A DNA stretch of 47,524 nt from Ramlibacter sp. (lineage in GTDB: Bacteria > Pseudomonadota > Gammaproteobacteria > Burkholderiales > Burkholderiaceae_C), in contig JAQZBU010000018.1 in the NCBI GenBank assembly GCA_029237735.1, positions 1 to 47,524 of the forward strand, in the 5' to 3' direction. Shown here in pieces: positions 8,265-18,602 of the stretch (within the stretch, counting starts at the first letter, position 1; each line of letters begins with the position of its first letter). The translations under genes were made by a program, and so were the position numbers. The notes below the pieces were generated by a model. It made no database searches. It was not told the origin of the DNA and worked only from the letters and a program-made list of their open reading frames with translations.

Positions 8265-9865
8265 ACGACCTTCTCGAGGTCCACGATTTGAGCGTCGCCT
8301 TTGGCGGCAAGGAAGTGGTGCACGGGATCGACTTCAGGATCGCACCCGGCGAGAAGCTGGCCCTGGTCGGAGAGTCGGGCTCAGGCAAGACCGTGAGTGC
8401 CTTGGCACTGCTCGGACTCGCCCAGAACGGCGTCGTGACCGGCTCGGCGATGTTCGCGGCGGGCGAGGGCGAGCGGCCGCGCGATCTTCTGACGCTGCCC
8501 GAGCGCGAGCTGCTGTCGATCCGGGGCCGAGAGATCGCAATGATCTTCCAGGAGCCGATGACGGCCCTGAACCCGCTCTACACCGTGGGCGACCAGGTTG
8601 CGGAGGTTCTGCAACTGAAGGAGGGCCTGAGTGCGAAGGAAGCGTGGAACGCCGCTGTCGAGGCGTTGCGCGCCACGGGCCTTCCCGATCCGGAACGCCG
8701 AGCCCTGGCCTACCCGCACCAGCTCTCGGGCGGGCAGCGGCAGCGCGCGATGATCGCGATGGCGCTGGCGGGCCGGCCTCGGCTGCTGCTCGCGGACGAA
8801 CCGACCACTGCGCTGGACGTCACGTTGCGCACGCAGATCCTCGACCTCCTTTCCGATATCCAGCAGCACAACGGCATGGCGATGTTGCTCATCACGCACG
8901 ACCTGAACCTGGTTCGCAAGTTCGCCGACCGGGTCGCGGTGATGGAGAATGGCTACCTCGTCGAGCAGGGCCCCGTTGCCGACATCTTCGCCAATCCCCA
9001 GCACGCCTATACCCGCAAGCTCATCGATAGCCGCCCAGTGCGCGATGTCGTGGAAGAGCCGGCGCCAGGGGAGGAGCCCGTCATGCAGGCCCGGGGCATG
9101 CAGGTGAGTTATCCGATCCACGTGCCCGGCATCAAGGGCTGGTTCAGCAAGGGCGAGTTCGTGGCGGTGAAAGACGCGGCTTTCTCGATAGCGCCAGGCC
9201 GCACGCTGGGTGTTGTCGGCGAGTCGGGTTCCGGCAAGTCCACGCTGGCACTGGCGGCGCTGGGCCTGATGCCGCACCGTGGCGAACTCGAAGTTGTAGG
9301 CAGCCGCTGGGGGCCGGATGCCGCGCGCAACAAGGCCATCCGGCGGGCGGTGCAAGTTGTTTTCCAGGACCCATTCTCGTCCCTCTCGCCCCGGATGACG
9401 GTGGAGGAAATCGTGGGCGAGGGCCTGCTCGTGCACGAACCTGGCCTGGCGCAGGCCGGCCGCCAGGAACGTGTGATCCAGGCGCTCCACGACGTCGGCC
9501 TCGGCGAACAGCAGTTCCCTGGGCTGTTGCAGCGTTATCCCCACGAGTTTTCCGGCGGACAGCGCCAGCGGCTGGCCATCGCCCGCGCCCTGATCGTCAA
9601 TCCGACGCTTCTGATCCTGGATGAGCCGACCAGCGCCCTCGACGTAACGATCCAGAAGCAGGTTTTGAAGCTGCTGCAGCGGTTACAGCGCGAGAAACGG
9701 CTGAGCTTTCTTCTGATTACCCATGACGTCGACGTGATACGGGCCATGGCCCACGATGTAGTCGTGATGAAAGATGGCGACATCCTCGAGGCAGGCACCG
9801 TCCAGCAGGTGCTCGACACCCCTCGGCAGGAGTACACACGCACGCTCGTCGCGGCGGCATCCTGA
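8261..9865 (+). CDS. yejF: ABC transporter ATP-binding protein YejF (two ATPase domains)
   Basis: A 534-residue fusion of two oligopeptide-importer ATPases. The first half has Walker A GESGSGKT, signature LSGGQRQR and Walker [10 protein letters not shown]. The second has [23 protein letters not shown] and [11 protein letters not shown]. Two complete sets of motifs indicate that both nucleotide sites can be catalytic. The gene powers the YejB/YejE channel and overlaps yejE by four bases; arfB follows 12 bases after the stop, so it is probably co-transcribed. Confidence 0.96.
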   Translation: MNDLLEVHDLSVAFGGKEVVHGIDFRIAPGEKLALVGESGSGKTVSALALLGLAQNGVVTGSAMFAAGEGERPRDLLTLPERELLSIRGREIAMIFQEPMTALNPLYTVGDQVAEVLQLKEGLSAKEAWNAAVEALRATGLPDPERRALAYPHQLSGGQRQRAMIAMALAGRPRLLLADEPTTALDVTLRTQILDLLSDIQQHNGMAMLLITHDLNLVRKFADRVAVMENGYLVEQGPVADIFANPQHAYTRKLIDSRPVRDVVEEPAPGEEPVMQARGMQVSYPIHVPGIKGWFSKGEFVAVKDAAFSIAPGRTLGVVGESGSGKSTLALAALGLMPHRGELEVVGSRWGPDAARNKAIRRAVQVVFQDPFSSLSPRMTVEEIVGEGLLVHEPGLAQAGRQERVIQALHDVGLGEQQFPGLLQRYPHEFSGGQRQRLAIARALIVNPTLLILDEPTSALDVTIQKQVLKLLQRLQREKRLSFLLITHDVDVIRAMAHDVVVMKDGDILEAGTVQQVLDTPRQEYTRTLVAAAS

Positions 9866-9877
9866 CGGGGCCGGCCC

Positions 9878-10291
9878 ATGGCGACCAGGCAGCCCACCAC
9901 CCCCATCCCGGAGTCGGAGGTCGAAATCACCGCCATACGTGCACAGGGCGCTGGCGGCCAGAACGTGAACAAGGTGTCGAGCGCCATTCACCTGCGCTTC
10001 GACATTCGTAACTCATCCTTGCGCGAAGACCACAAGGAGCGGCTCCTGGCCTTGCCGGACCAACGCATCACGCGGGACGGCGTGCTGATCATCAAAGCCC
10101 AGACTCAGCGTAGCCAGGACATGAACCGCGCCGAGGCGATGGGGCGCCTGCAGGAGATCGTCGACAGCGTGGCCGAGCCGCCACGGCCACGCCGCCCCAC
10201 CAAGCCGACCCTTGCATCCAAACGGCGGCGGTTGGAAGCCAAGAACCTTCGTTCTCAGGTCAAAGTACTGCGAGGCCGAGTTTCCGAGTAA
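9878..10291 (+). CDS. arfB: Alternative ribosome-rescue factor ArfB (YaeJ)
   Basis: ArfB releases the nascent chain from ribosomes stalled at the end of non-stop mRNA by hydrolysing peptidyl-tRNA. The 137-residue protein is short, as expected for ArfB and unlike RF1/RF2, and carries the catalytic GGQ motif at residues 26-28 (RAQGAGGQNVNKV). A basic C-terminal tail (KRRRLEAKNLRSQVKVLRGR) should enter the empty mRNA channel. A second rescue factor, smpB, is also in this window. It sits at the end of the yej operon. Confidence 0.95.
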   Translation: MATRQPTTPIPESEVEITAIRAQGAGGQNVNKVSSAIHLRFDIRNSSLREDHKERLLALPDQRITRDGVLIIKAQTQRSQDMNRAEAMGRLQEIVDSVAEPPRPRRPTKPTLASKRRRLEAKNLRSQVKVLRGRVSE

Positions 10292-10322
10292 CGCGCCGGG
10301 CTGTCGCCACACGCCCGATCCG

Positions 10323-10351
10323 TTGCAAATCAACGCTTTACGGGGTACAAT
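10323..10351 (+). promoter_or_regulatory. Predicted sigma-70 promoter of rimP-nusA-infB operon
   Basis: TTGCAA at 10323-10328 and TACAAT at 10346-10351 are separated by exactly 17 bases. Transcription would start near 10358, about 85 bases before the rimP start codon and just before the leader hairpin. Confidence 0.7.
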
Positions 10352-10362
10352 CCTTGCTTCAC

Positions 10363-10402
10363 GACCAAACGGGCGGGTACTCACCGCCCGTTTTTTTTGG
10401 TC
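10363..10402 (+). terminator. Leader terminator/attenuator ahead of rimP-nusA
   Basis: The stem ACGGGCGG/CCGCCCGT (10369-10376 with 10384-10391), a 7-base loop and eight Ts (10391-10398) make a good intrinsic terminator. Flanking GACC (10363-10366) and GGTC (10399-10402), together with AAA and the T run, allow a longer helix that would trap the U-tract. It lies downstream of the best promoter, so it probably attenuates the operon, although it could also stop read-through from arfB. Confidence 0.72.
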
Positions 10403-10443
10403 GATTGTTTAATGGCACCAGCATATCGGAGCAGACCTAGACA

Positions 10444-11010
10444 GTGGCATTGCAGGAAATCGTCGAGCAGACCGTGACTGGATTGGGTTACGAACTGGTG
10501 GAAATCGAGCGTTCCGCCGGGGGTTTGCTGCGCATCACGATCGACCTGCCGTGGAACCAGGGTGAGGAACAGTTCGTCAACGTCGAGGACTGCGAGAAAG
10601 TCACACGGCAATTGCAGTTTGCGCTGGAGGTCGAGGGCACCGAATACAAGAGGCTGGAAGTGTCGTCGCCGGGGATAGACCGGCCGTTACGGACACAGCA
10701 GGATTTCGAGCGCTTTGCCGGCCGGGAGGTGGACATCACGCTCAAGGCCCCGATGGGGCAGGCGGCGGGCGGTCAGGTGGCCCCCAACCGAAAGAAGTTT
10801 CGTGGCACGCTGGAGAGCGCCGGCTCCGGCGGCTGGCAGATCGTCTGGAGCGATGCGCCGGCTGCAAAGCCTGGACAAAAGGTAAGCAAGAAAAGAGAGC
10901 GTGCGCCGCTGCAGGCATTGGGTTTTACGCTGGACGAGCTGAAGGAAGCGCGGCTGGCACCGGTTGTTGATTTCAAGGGGCGCAAGCCCAAGGCAGTAGG
11001 AGAGTCGTGA
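10444..11010 (+). CDS. rimP: Ribosome maturation factor RimP
   Basis: RimP is needed for 30S subunit maturation. The 188-residue product has the two expected domains: an N-terminal alpha/beta domain ([18 protein letters not shown], then the [11 protein letters not shown] and [10 protein letters not shown] blocks) and a C-terminal SH3-like domain. It is longer than the E. coli protein because of an insert in the C-terminal domain and a basic tail. The start is GTG, with GGAG upstream. It is first in the classic rimP-nusA-infB operon; nusA begins one base after its stop. Confidence 0.95.
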   Translation: MALQEIVEQTVTGLGYELVEIERSAGGLLRITIDLPWNQGEEQFVNVEDCEKVTRQLQFALEVEGTEYKRLEVSSPGIDRPLRTQQDFERFAGREVDITLKAPMGQAAGGQVAPNRKKFRGTLESAGSGGWQIVWSDAPAAKPGQKVSKKRERAPLQALGFTLDELKEARLAPVVDFKGRKPKAVGES

Positions 11011-11011
11011 A

Positions 11012-12508
11012 ATGAATCGCGAAATGTTGATGTTGGTGGAAGCGATCTCGCGCGAGAAAAACGTCGAGCGCGATGTTGTGTTCGGCGCCGTCGAGGCCGC
11101 ATTGGCGCAAGCCACCAAGAAACTATACGAAGGCGACGTTGACATCCGCGTTGCGGTGGACCGCGACACCGGCAACTATGAAACCTTCCGCCGCTGGCAC
11201 GTCGTGCCGGACGAGGCCGGCCTGCAGCTGCCCGATCAGGAAATCCTGCTGTTCGAAGCCAAGGAGCAGCTGCCCGACATCGAGGTTGACGACTACATCG
11301 AAGAATCGGTGCCGTCGGTTCCGATCGGCCGCATCGGCGCGATGGCCGCCAAGCAGGTCATCCTGCAGAAGATCCGCGACGCCGAACGCGAGATGCTGCT
11401 CAACGACTTCATGTCGCGCGGCGACAAGATCTTCGTGGGCACCGTCAAGCGCATGGACAAGGGCGACATCATCGTTGAGTCGGGTCGCGTCGAAGGGCGC
11501 CTGCGCCGTGGCGAGATGATCCCCAAGGAGAACCTGCGCAACGGCGACCGCGTTCGCGCCATGATCATGGAAGTCGACCTGACGCTGCGCGGCGCGCCCA
11601 TCATCCTCTCGCGCTCGGCGCCCGAGTTCATGATCGAGCTGTTCCGCCAGGAAGTGCCCGAGATCGAACAGGGCCTGCTGGAGATCAAGAGCTGCGCCCG
11701 CGACCCGGGTTCGCGCGCGAAGATCGCCGTTCTCTCCCACGACAAGCGCGTGGACCCGATCGGCACCTGCGTCGGCGTCCGCGGCACGCGCGTCAACGCC
11801 GTGACCAACGAGCTAGCCGGCGAGCGCGTGGACATCGTGCTGTGGTCGGAAGACCCGGCCCAGTTCGTCATCGGCGCCCTGGCCCCGGCCAACGTGTCCT
11901 CCATCGTCGTCGATGAAGAGAAGCACGCGATGGACGTTGTGGTGGACGAGGAAAACCTTGCCATCGCGATTGGCCGTGGTGGGCAGAACGTGCGGCTGGC
12001 CTCCGACCTCACGGGCTGGAAGATCAACATCATGGACGCGAACGAATCGGCGCAGAAGCAGGCCGAGGAGACGGACACGATTCGCACGCTTTTCATGGAA
12101 AAGCTGGACGTGGACCAGGAGATCGCCGACATCCTGTTCGCCGAGGGGTTCACCAGCCTGGAAGAAGTGGCCTACGTGCCGATCCAGGAAATGCTGGAGA
12201 TCGAATCCTTCGACGAGGACACCGTCAACGAACTGCGCGCCCGCGCCAAGGATGCTCTGCTGACGATGGAAATCGCCCGCGAAGAGAGCGTCGAGGAAGT
12301 CTCGCAGGACCTGCGCGACCTCGAAGGGCTCACGCCGCAATTGATCGCCCAGCTGGCCGAGGCCGGCGTCCATACCCGCGACGACCTGGCCGACCTGGCC
12401 GTCGATGAACTCACCGCAATCACGGGCCAGTCCGAGGACGAGGCCAAAACCCTGATCATGAAAGCGCGCGAGCACTGGTTCACCAGCGCCACCGCCGCTC
12501 ACGAGTAA
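11012..12508 (+). CDS. nusA: Transcription termination/antitermination protein NusA
   Basis: NusA binds RNA polymerase and nascent RNA, modulating pausing, intrinsic termination and antitermination. The 498-residue length and domain order fit the proteobacterial form: N-terminal polymerase-binding domain (1 to about 125), S1 domain (about 135-200), two KH domains (about 200-350, including [19 protein letters not shown]) and two C-terminal acidic helix-hairpin-helix repeats. A good AGGAG Shine-Dalgarno precedes the ATG. Because NusA enhances intrinsic termination, it could regulate its own operon through the leader terminator at 10363-10402; that is inference. Confidence 0.98.
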   Translation: MNREMLMLVEAISREKNVERDVVFGAVEAALAQATKKLYEGDVDIRVAVDRDTGNYETFRRWHVVPDEAGLQLPDQEILLFEAKEQLPDIEVDDYIEESVPSVPIGRIGAMAAKQVILQKIRDAEREMLLNDFMSRGDKIFVGTVKRMDKGDIIVESGRVEGRLRRGEMIPKENLRNGDRVRAMIMEVDLTLRGAPIILSRSAPEFMIELFRQEVPEIEQGLLEIKSCARDPGSRAKIAVLSHDKRVDPIGTCVGVRGTRVNAVTNELAGERVDIVLWSEDPAQFVIGALAPANVSSIVVDEEKHAMDVVVDEENLAIAIGRGGQNVRLASDLTGWKINIMDANESAQKQAEETDTIRTLFMEKLDVDQEIADILFAEGFTSLEEVAYVPIQEMLEIESFDEDTVNELRARAKDALLTMEIAREESVEEVSQDLRDLEGLTPQLIAQLAEAGVHTRDDLADLAVDELTAITGQSEDEAKTLIMKAREHWFTSATAAHE

Positions 12509-12531
12509 TGTGATGGAAGGCACCACAACAC

Positions 12532-15399
12532 ATGTCCAGTACCACCGTCGCCGAGTTTGCAAACGAACTCAAGAAATCATCCGACACGCTGCTTGAACAG
12601 CTTCGCAGCGCGGGCGTGGCCAAATCGGCCCCAACCGACGTCCTTTCCGAAGCCGACAAGCAGAAGCTGCTCGGCTACCTGCAGGCCAGCCATGGCACGG
12701 CCACGCCTGAACGCAAGAAGATCACCCTGGTGAAGAAGTCCACCAGTGAGATCAAGCAGGCGGATTCGACGGGCAAGGCGCGCACTATCCAGGTCGAGGT
12801 TCGCAAGAAGCGCACTTTCGTCAAGCGTGACGACGGCTCGGACACGGCCGTCGTAGAGGCCCCTGAACCCGAAGTGCAGCAGCCTGTAGCCCACCAGATC
12901 GACGATGCTGAACTGGCTCGCCGCGAGGAAGAAGCACGCCGCCAGGCCGAGCTGATCCGCCGCCAGGAGGAAGAGCTCGCCGAGAAGCGCCGCCTGCGCG
13001 AGGAAGCCGAGGCACGTGAGCGCGAAGCGGCCGAAAAAGCTGCCGCCCAGCAAGCCGAAGTCACCAAGCTCGAGACGCCACAGCCGAAATCCGCCGCCAA
13101 GGCCGTCGTCGACGAAGCCGCGACGGCCGTCGCCAAGGCCCAGACCGAAGCGCGCGAAAAGGCCGCTGCCGAATCCAAGGCGCGTGCCGACGAGGAAGCC
13201 GCGCGCGCTGCCGACCTGGGCGAGCGCCGCCGCAAGGCCGAAGCCGAAGCCGCCGCGATCCGATCCATGATGGCCGCACCCAAGAAGGTGTTGGTGCCGC
13301 ATAAGGCGCCGGAGCCTGTCAAGCCCGTGGCGAAGGCCGACGCGGCCAAGCCCGGCGCAAAGGGAACGTTGCACAAGCCCGCAGTGGGCACGGGCACGGG
13401 CCGCCCGCCCGCGCCCGGGGCACCGGCAGCGCCTGGCGCCCCCGGTTCCGGCAAGGAAGTCAAGTCCGCGAAGCTGTCGTCCAGCTGGGCTGGCGATCCG
13501 GCCAAGAAGAAGGAAATCAAGACCCGCGGTGACAGCACGGGCGGCGTAGGCCGCAACAGCTGGCGCGGTGGGCCGCGTGGTCGCCGCAGCAATGACCGCG
13601 ACCACCGCGACGACCATGTGCAGAGCGCGCCGGTCGAAGCGCGCGTGATCGAAGTGCACGTGCCCGAAACCATCACCGTGGCTGAACTCGCCCACAAGAT
13701 GGCAGTGAAGTCGTCCGAGGTGATCAAGCACCTGATGAAGCTGGGCCAGATGGTCACCATCAACCAGCCGCTGGACCAGGACACGGCAATGATCGTGGTC
13801 GAGGAAATGGGCCACAAGGCGATCGTCGCCGCGCTGGACGACCCGGAAGCCTTCACCGACCAGGACGTCGGAGCGGCTGAGGGAGAGGCCCTGCCGCGGG
13901 CGCCGGTCGTGACCGTCATGGGCCACGTCGACCACGGCAAGACGTCGCTGCTGGACTACATCCGACGCGCCAAGGTGGCGGCAGGTGAAGCCGGCGGCAT
14001 CACGCAGCACATCGGCGCCTATCACGTCGAAACGCCGCGCGGCGTCATCTCCTTCCTGGACACTCCCGGCCACGAGGCGTTCACTGCCATGCGTGCCCGC
14101 GGCGCGCAGGCGACGGACATCGTGATCCTCGTGGTGGCTGCCGACGACGGCGTCATGCCGCAGACCAAGGAAGCCATCAAGCACGCTAAGGCGGCCGGGG
14201 TCCCGATCGTCGTCGCCATCAACAAGATCGACAAGCCCGACGCCAACGCCGACCGTGTCAAGCAAGAGCTGGTCGCCGAGGAAGTGGTGCCGGAAGAATA
14301 CGGTGGCGAGTCGCCATTCGTGGCGGTGTCCGCCAAAACCGGCGAGGGCATCGACGCGCTGCTCGAGCAGGTGCTGCTGCAAGCCGAAGTGCTGGAGCTG
14401 AAGGCACCCGTCGAGGCCATGGCGAAGGGCCTCGTCATCGAAGCGCAGTTGGACAAGGGCCGCGGCCCGGTGGCGACCGTGCTGGTGCAATCCGGCACGC
14501 TCAAGACCGGCGACGTGGTGCTGGCCGGCCAGACCTATGGCCGCGTGCGCGCCATGCTCGACGAAAACGGCAAGACCATCAAGACGGCCGGGCCGTCCAT
14601 CCCGGTGGAAATCCAGGGCCTGACTGAAGTGCCGCAGGCCGGCGACGAGTTCATGGTGTTGACCGACGAGCGCCGAGCTCGCGAAATCTCCACCTACCGT
14701 GCCGGTAAGTTCCGCAATACCAAGCTGGCCCGCCAGCAGGCCGCCAAGCTGGAGAACATGTTCACCGACATGACCGCCGGCGAAGTGAAGATGGTCCCCA
14801 TCATCATCAAGGCCGACGTGCAGGGTTCGCAGGAAGCGCTGGGGCAATCGCTCATCAAGCTCTCGACCGACGAAGTCAAGGTGCAGCTGGTCTATTCCGG
14901 CGTCGGCGGCATCAGCGAATCGGACGTCAACCTGGCGATCGCATCCAAAGCGGTCATTATTGGCTTCAACGTCCGTGCAGATGCCGGCGCCCGTAAGCTG
15001 GCCGAAGGTAACGGCGTGGACATTCGCTACTACGGCATCATCTACGACGCCGTGGACGAGTTGAAGGTGGCGATGTCCGGCATGCTGGCGCCCGAGCAGA
15101 AGGAAGAAGTCATCGGAACCGCGGAAGTGCGTACCGTATTCGTGGCGTCCAAGATCGGCACGATCGCCGGCTCGTACATCACTTCCGGCCAGGTCACTCG
15201 CAATTGCAAGTTCCGCCTGCTGCGCGACCACGTCGTCGTCTATACGGGTGAGGTCGAGTCGGTCAAGCGCCTGAAGGACGACGTTCGCGAGGTCAAGGAA
15301 GGCTTCGAGTGCGGTATCAAGCTGCGCAACTACAACGACGTCAAGGAAGGCGACCAGCTCGAGTTCTTCGAAGTCAAGGAAATCGCCCGTACGCTGTAA
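12532..15399 (+). CDS. infB: Translation initiation factor IF-2
   Basis: IF-2 is the GTPase that places initiator tRNA on the 30S subunit and promotes subunit joining. The 955-residue protein has an N-terminal IF2_N domain, a long Ala/Glu/Arg-rich coiled region at about residues 125-260, a Pro/Gly/Ala-rich linker with a short Arg/Gly stretch, and the conserved G domain. G motifs are GHVDHGKT (464-471), DTPGHEAF (from 510) and NKID (from 564), followed by domains II-IV. Internal initiation could yield a shorter isoform as in E. coli, but no site is asserted. Confidence 0.98.
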   Translation: MSSTTVAEFANELKKSSDTLLEQLRSAGVAKSAPTDVLSEADKQKLLGYLQASHGTATPERKKITLVKKSTSEIKQADSTGKARTIQVEVRKKRTFVKRDDGSDTAVVEAPEPEVQQPVAHQIDDAELARREEEARRQAELIRRQEEELAEKRRLREEAEAREREAAEKAAAQQAEVTKLETPQPKSAAKAVVDEAATAVAKAQTEAREKAAAESKARADEEAARAADLGERRRKAEAEAAAIRSMMAAPKKVLVPHKAPEPVKPVAKADAAKPGAKGTLHKPAVGTGTGRPPAPGAPAAPGAPGSGKEVKSAKLSSSWAGDPAKKKEIKTRGDSTGGVGRNSWRGGPRGRRSNDRDHRDDHVQSAPVEARVIEVHVPETITVAELAHKMAVKSSEVIKHLMKLGQMVTINQPLDQDTAMIVVEEMGHKAIVAALDDPEAFTDQDVGAAEGEALPRAPVVTVMGHVDHGKTSLLDYIRRAKVAAGEAGGITQHIGAYHVETPRGVISFLDTPGHEAFTAMRARGAQATDIVILVVAADDGVMPQTKEAIKHAKAAGVPIVVAINKIDKPDANADRVKQELVAEEVVPEEYGGESPFVAVSAKTGEGIDALLEQVLLQAEVLELKAPVEAMAKGLVIEAQLDKGRGPVATVLVQSGTLKTGDVVLAGQTYGRVRAMLDENGKTIKTAGPSIPVEIQGLTEVPQAGDEFMVLTDERRAREISTYRAGKFRNTKLARQQAAKLENMFTDMTAGEVKMVPIIIKADVQGSQEALGQSLIKLSTDEVKVQLVYSGVGGISESDVNLAIASKAVIIGFNVRADAGARKLAEGNGVDIRYYGIIYDAVDELKVAMSGMLAPEQKEEVIGTAEVRTVFVASKIGTIAGSYITSGQVTRNCKFRLLRDHVVVYTGEVESVKRLKDDVREVKEGFECGIKLRNYNDVKEGDQLEFFEVKEIARTL

Positions 15400-15406
15400 C
15401 GCCCAT

Positions 15407-15445
15407 GGGGAGAACGAGCCTCGCTGACGCGAAGCTCGCCCTTCG
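15407..15445 (+). promoter_or_regulatory. Structured-spacer ribosome binding site of rbfA
   Basis: The only Shine-Dalgarno-like sequence before rbfA is GGGGAG at 15407-15412, 33 bases from the ATG. A hairpin lies in between: CGAGC-C-TCGC pairs with GCGA-A-GCTCG (15415-15424 with 15429-15438) around a TGAC loop. With the hairpin folded, the effective SD-to-start spacing becomes about nine bases. Functional use is inferred. Confidence 0.5.
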
Positions 15446-15814
15446 ATGAAAAAGAAGACAGCCACACCCAACCGCGCCTTCAAGGTCGCCGATCAGATCC
15501 AGCGCGATCTGACGGAGCTGATCGCGCGCGAATTGAAGGATCCGCGGGTGGGCATGGTCACGATCCAGGCGGTGGAGGTCACGCCCGACTACGCGCACGC
15601 GAAGATATTCTTCAGCGTGCTCGTGGGCGACCCGGCGGAATGCGAGGTGGCCCTCAACCAGGCCGCCGGATTCCTGCGCAATGGCCTGTTCAAGCGACTG
15701 CACATTCACACGGTGCCGACGCTGCATTTCCAGTTCGACCGCACGACCGAACGAGCTGCGGACATGAATGCCCTGATCGCCAAGGCGGTCTCCTCCCGCG
15801 CAAAAGAAGACTGA
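15446..15814 (+). CDS. rbfA: 30S ribosome-binding factor RbfA
   Basis: RbfA is a KH-fold protein that binds the 30S neck near the 5' end of 16S rRNA during late maturation; in E. coli it is a cold-shock protein. The 122-residue product has the typical [25 protein letters not shown] core split over two strands. The start [19 protein letters not shown] matches the family, yet no Shine-Dalgarno lies at normal distance. It sits between infB and truB, as in many proteobacteria. Confidence 0.96.
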   Translation: MKKKTATPNRAFKVADQIQRDLTELIARELKDPRVGMVTIQAVEVTPDYAHAKIFFSVLVGDPAECEVALNQAAGFLRNGLFKRLHIHTVPTLHFQFDRTTERAADMNALIAKAVSSRAKED

Positions 15815-15816
15815 TC

Positions 15817-16764
15817 GTGAACGCGCCACGCACCAGGGTGCAGCGGCGCCCTGTGCATGGGGTGTTGCTGCTCGACAAACCGCTGGGTCTCTCCAGCAAC
15901 AACGCATTGCAGAAGTGCAAATGGCTCCTGCGCGCCGAGAAAGCCGGCCACACGGGCACGCTCGATCCGCTGGCGACGGGTGTCTTGCCGCTGTGTTTCG
16001 GCGCCGCAACGAAATTTAGCCAGCTGCAACTCGATGCCGACAAGACTTACGAAGCGACAGTGAAACTCGGCGTGAAAACCTCCACCGGCGATGCGGAGGG
16101 CGATGTCATCGCCGAACGCCCTGTGACGGGGATCACGCCGCAGCGGCTGGCCGAAGTGGCAAGGCAATTCACCGGGCCGCAGAAGCAGGTGCCACCGATG
16201 CACAGCGCGTTGAAGAAGAACGGCAAGGCTTTGTACGAATATGCGCGCGCCGGCGAGGAAGTCGAGCGCGAGGCCCGCGACGTGGTGATCCACGCGATCG
16301 AGTTGACTGCGCAGCCCGGCACGCGGGACACCCTGCGGCTGGTGGCAAAGGTCAGCAAGGGCACTTATATTCGCACCCTGGGTGAGGACATCGGCGAGGC
16401 GCTGGGCTGCGGCGCGCACCTTACCTCGCTGCGTCGCATCGCGACGGGCCAGTACGGCATCGGGCAATGCGTGACGCTGGATGCGCTGGAAGCAATGAGC
16501 GAGGAAGAACGCCTTGGCTGCCTGCGGCCCGTCGACTCGCTCCTGCCCGATCACTTGCGTGTGCAGCTGGACGCAGAGAATGCGGGCCGGTTCCTGAGCG
16601 GCCTGCGCCGCCGCGGGCAGTGGCCGGACAACGAACAAATCGCCGTTTATGGCGTGGAACCTCGGGCACTGCTCGGAACCGCCCATGTCAAGGGTGGGGA
16701 ACTGATCCCCGGCCGGCTTCTGAGCCCGCCGGAGGTCCAACAGATTTTGGAAAGCAAACTATGA
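15817..16764 (+). CDS. truB: tRNA pseudouridine(55) synthase TruB
   Basis: TruB isomerises uridine 55 in the T-loop of tRNAs. The 315-residue product starts at a GTG two bases after the rbfA stop; the in-frame extension upstream is rbfA in another frame. The catalytic aspartate is D50 in HTGTLDPLATG, and the KPLGLSSN motif and the later KVSKGTYIRTLGEDIG block are present. A C-terminal PUA-like domain follows. The stop overlaps the typA start (ATGA). Confidence 0.97.
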   Translation: MNAPRTRVQRRPVHGVLLLDKPLGLSSNNALQKCKWLLRAEKAGHTGTLDPLATGVLPLCFGAATKFSQLQLDADKTYEATVKLGVKTSTGDAEGDVIAERPVTGITPQRLAEVARQFTGPQKQVPPMHSALKKNGKALYEYARAGEEVEREARDVVIHAIELTAQPGTRDTLRLVAKVSKGTYIRTLGEDIGEALGCGAHLTSLRRIATGQYGIGQCVTLDALEAMSEEERLGCLRPVDSLLPDHLRVQLDAENAGRFLSGLRRRGQWPDNEQIAVYGVEPRALLGTAHVKGGELIPGRLLSPPEVQQILESKL

Positions 16765-18602
16765 CCAACAAGCAAATCCGCAACATCGCGATCATCGCGC
16801 ACGTCGACCACGGCAAGACCACGATGGTCGACCAGCTGCTGCGCCAGTCGGGCACCTTCGCCGAGCACGAGAAGGTGGTCGACACTGTCATGGACAACAA
16901 TGCCATCGAGCGGGAGCGCGGCATCACCATCCTGGCGAAGAACTGCGCCGTGAGCTGGAAGGGCACGCACATCAACATCGTCGACACCCCCGGCCACGCG
17001 GACTTCGGTGGCGAGGTGGAACGCGCCCTGTCGATGGTGGACGGCGTCGTGCTGCTGATCGACGCGCAGGAAGGCCCCATGCCGCAGACGCGCTTCGTGA
17101 CCAAGAAGGCGCTGGCCCTGGGTCTGCGGCCGATCCTTGTCGTGAACAAGGTCGACAAGCCGGGTTCCCGGCCACAGCACGTCGTGAACGCAGCCTTCGA
17201 CCTCTTCGACAAGCTGGGTGCCACCGACGAGCAACTTGATTTCCCCGTCGTGTACGCCTCCGGCATCAACGGCTGGACCTCCATGGAAGAGGGCGGGCAG
17301 GGTGAGCAGTGGGGCCCGGATATGTCAGCCTTGTTCGACACCATCCTCGCCCACGTGCCTCCGCACGAAGGCGACTCCGATGCGCCGCTGCAGCTGCAAA
17401 TTTCGGCCATCGATTTTTCAACATTCGTGGGGCGCATCGGCGTGGGCCGTGTCAACGCCGGCACCATCAAGCCGATGATGGACGTGCTTGTGATGGAAGG
17501 CCCGGACGGGAAGTCCTTCAAGGGCCGTGTCAACCAGGTGCTCACGTTCCAGGGCCTCGATCGCGTGCAGGTGACGCAAGCCGGCCCGGGCGACATCGTG
17601 CTGGTCAACGGCATCGACGAGGTGGGCATCGGTGTGACGCTCACCGACCCTCTCAACCCGGCTCCGCTGCCGATGCTCAAGGTCGATGAACCGACGTTGA
17701 CCATGAACTTCTGCGTCAACACCAGCCCCCTGGCCGGCCGCGAAGGCAAGTACGTCACCAGCCGCCAGATCTGGGACCGCCTGCAAAAGGAGTTGCAATC
17801 CAACGTCGCGCTGCGCGTCAAGGAAACCGGCGAGGAAGGTATCTTCGAGGTCATGGGCCGCGGCGAACTGCACCTCACCATCCTGCTGGAGAACATGCGC
17901 CGCGAAGGCTACGAGCTGGCCGTCTCCAAGCCACGAGTCGTGTTCAAGAACGTCGATGGCGTGAAGCATGAGCCGATCGAGCTGGTTACCGTCGACATCG
18001 AAGACCAGCACCAGGGCGGCGTGATGCAGGCCCTGGGCGAGCGCAAGGGCGACCTGATCAACATGGAGCCGGACGGCCGCGGCCGTGTCCGCCTCGAGTA
18101 CCGCATCCCCGCGCGAGGCCTGATCGGCTTCACGAACGAATTTCTTAACCTGACGCGCGGCTCGGGCCTGATTTCCAACATCTTCGACGGCTACGAGCCG
18201 CACCGGGGCGAGATCGGCGGCCGCAAGAACGGCGTGCTGATTTCCATGGACGATGGTGAGATCTTCACCTATGCGCTGGGTAAGCTGGATGATCGCGGAC
18301 GCATGTTCGTGCGCCCCAATGACCCTGTGTACGAGGGCATGATCGTGGGCATCCATAGCCGGGACAACGATCTGGTCGTCAACGCCACGCGCACCAAGCA
18401 GTTGACCAACTTCCGCGTCTCCGGCAAGGAAGACGCGATCAAGATCACGCCGCCGATCCAACTCACGCTGGAATACGGCGTCGAGTTCATCGAGGAGGAC
18501 GAGCTGGTCGAAATCACGCCCAAGAGCGTGCGCCTGCGCAAGCGTCACCTGAAAGAGCATGAGCGCAAGCGCGCGTCGCGGGAACCCGTCGCCGCCGGAT
18601 GA
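16761..18602 (+). CDS. typA: Translational GTPase TypA/BipA
   Basis: TypA/BipA is an EF-G-like ribosome-binding GTPase involved in 50S assembly and stress adaptation, especially at low temperature. The 613-residue product has G1 AHVDHGKTT at residues 13-21, then G3 DTPGHADFGGEVER and G4 NKVDKPGSR, followed by domain II, EF-G-like domains III and V, and the TypA-specific C-terminal domain. The ATG overlaps the truB stop. A long in-frame extension upstream is only an alternative frame of truB. The DMT transporter start overlaps its stop. Confidence 0.98.
   Translation: MTNKQIRNIAIIAHVDHGKTTMVDQLLRQSGTFAEHEKVVDTVMDNNAIERERGITILAKNCAVSWKGTHINIVDTPGHADFGGEVERALSMVDGVVLLIDAQEGPMPQTRFVTKKALALGLRPILVVNKVDKPGSRPQHVVNAAFDLFDKLGATDEQLDFPVVYASGINGWTSMEEGGQGEQWGPDMSALFDTILAHVPPHEGDSDAPLQLQISAIDFSTFVGRIGVGRVNAGTIKPMMDVLVMEGPDGKSFKGRVNQVLTFQGLDRVQVTQAGPGDIVLVNGIDEVGIGVTLTDPLNPAPLPMLKVDEPTLTMNFCVNTSPLAGREGKYVTSRQIWDRLQKELQSNVALRVKETGEEGIFEVMGRGELHLTILLENMRREGYELAVSKPRVVFKNVDGVKHEPIELVTVDIEDQHQGGVMQALGERKGDLINMEPDGRGRVRLEYRIPARGLIGFTNEFLNLTRGSGLISNIFDGYEPHRGEIGGRKNGVLISMDDGEIFTYALGKLDDRGRMFVRPNDPVYEGMIVGIHSRDNDLVVNATRTKQLTNFRVSGKEDAIKITPPIQLTLEYGVEFIEEDELVEITPKSVRLRKRHLKEHERKRASREPVAAG

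Noticed and set aside
12577..15483. A 968-codon open frame antisense to infB
   Set aside because: Its sequence is His/Arg/Leu/Gly-rich without family motifs and mirrors a well supported IF-2 gene; it is a product of high GC codon use.
16467..16760. In-frame extension of typA into truB
   Set aside because: The extension is Arg/Ala/Pro-rich shadow of truB; TypA starts MTNKQIRNIAIIAHVDHG.
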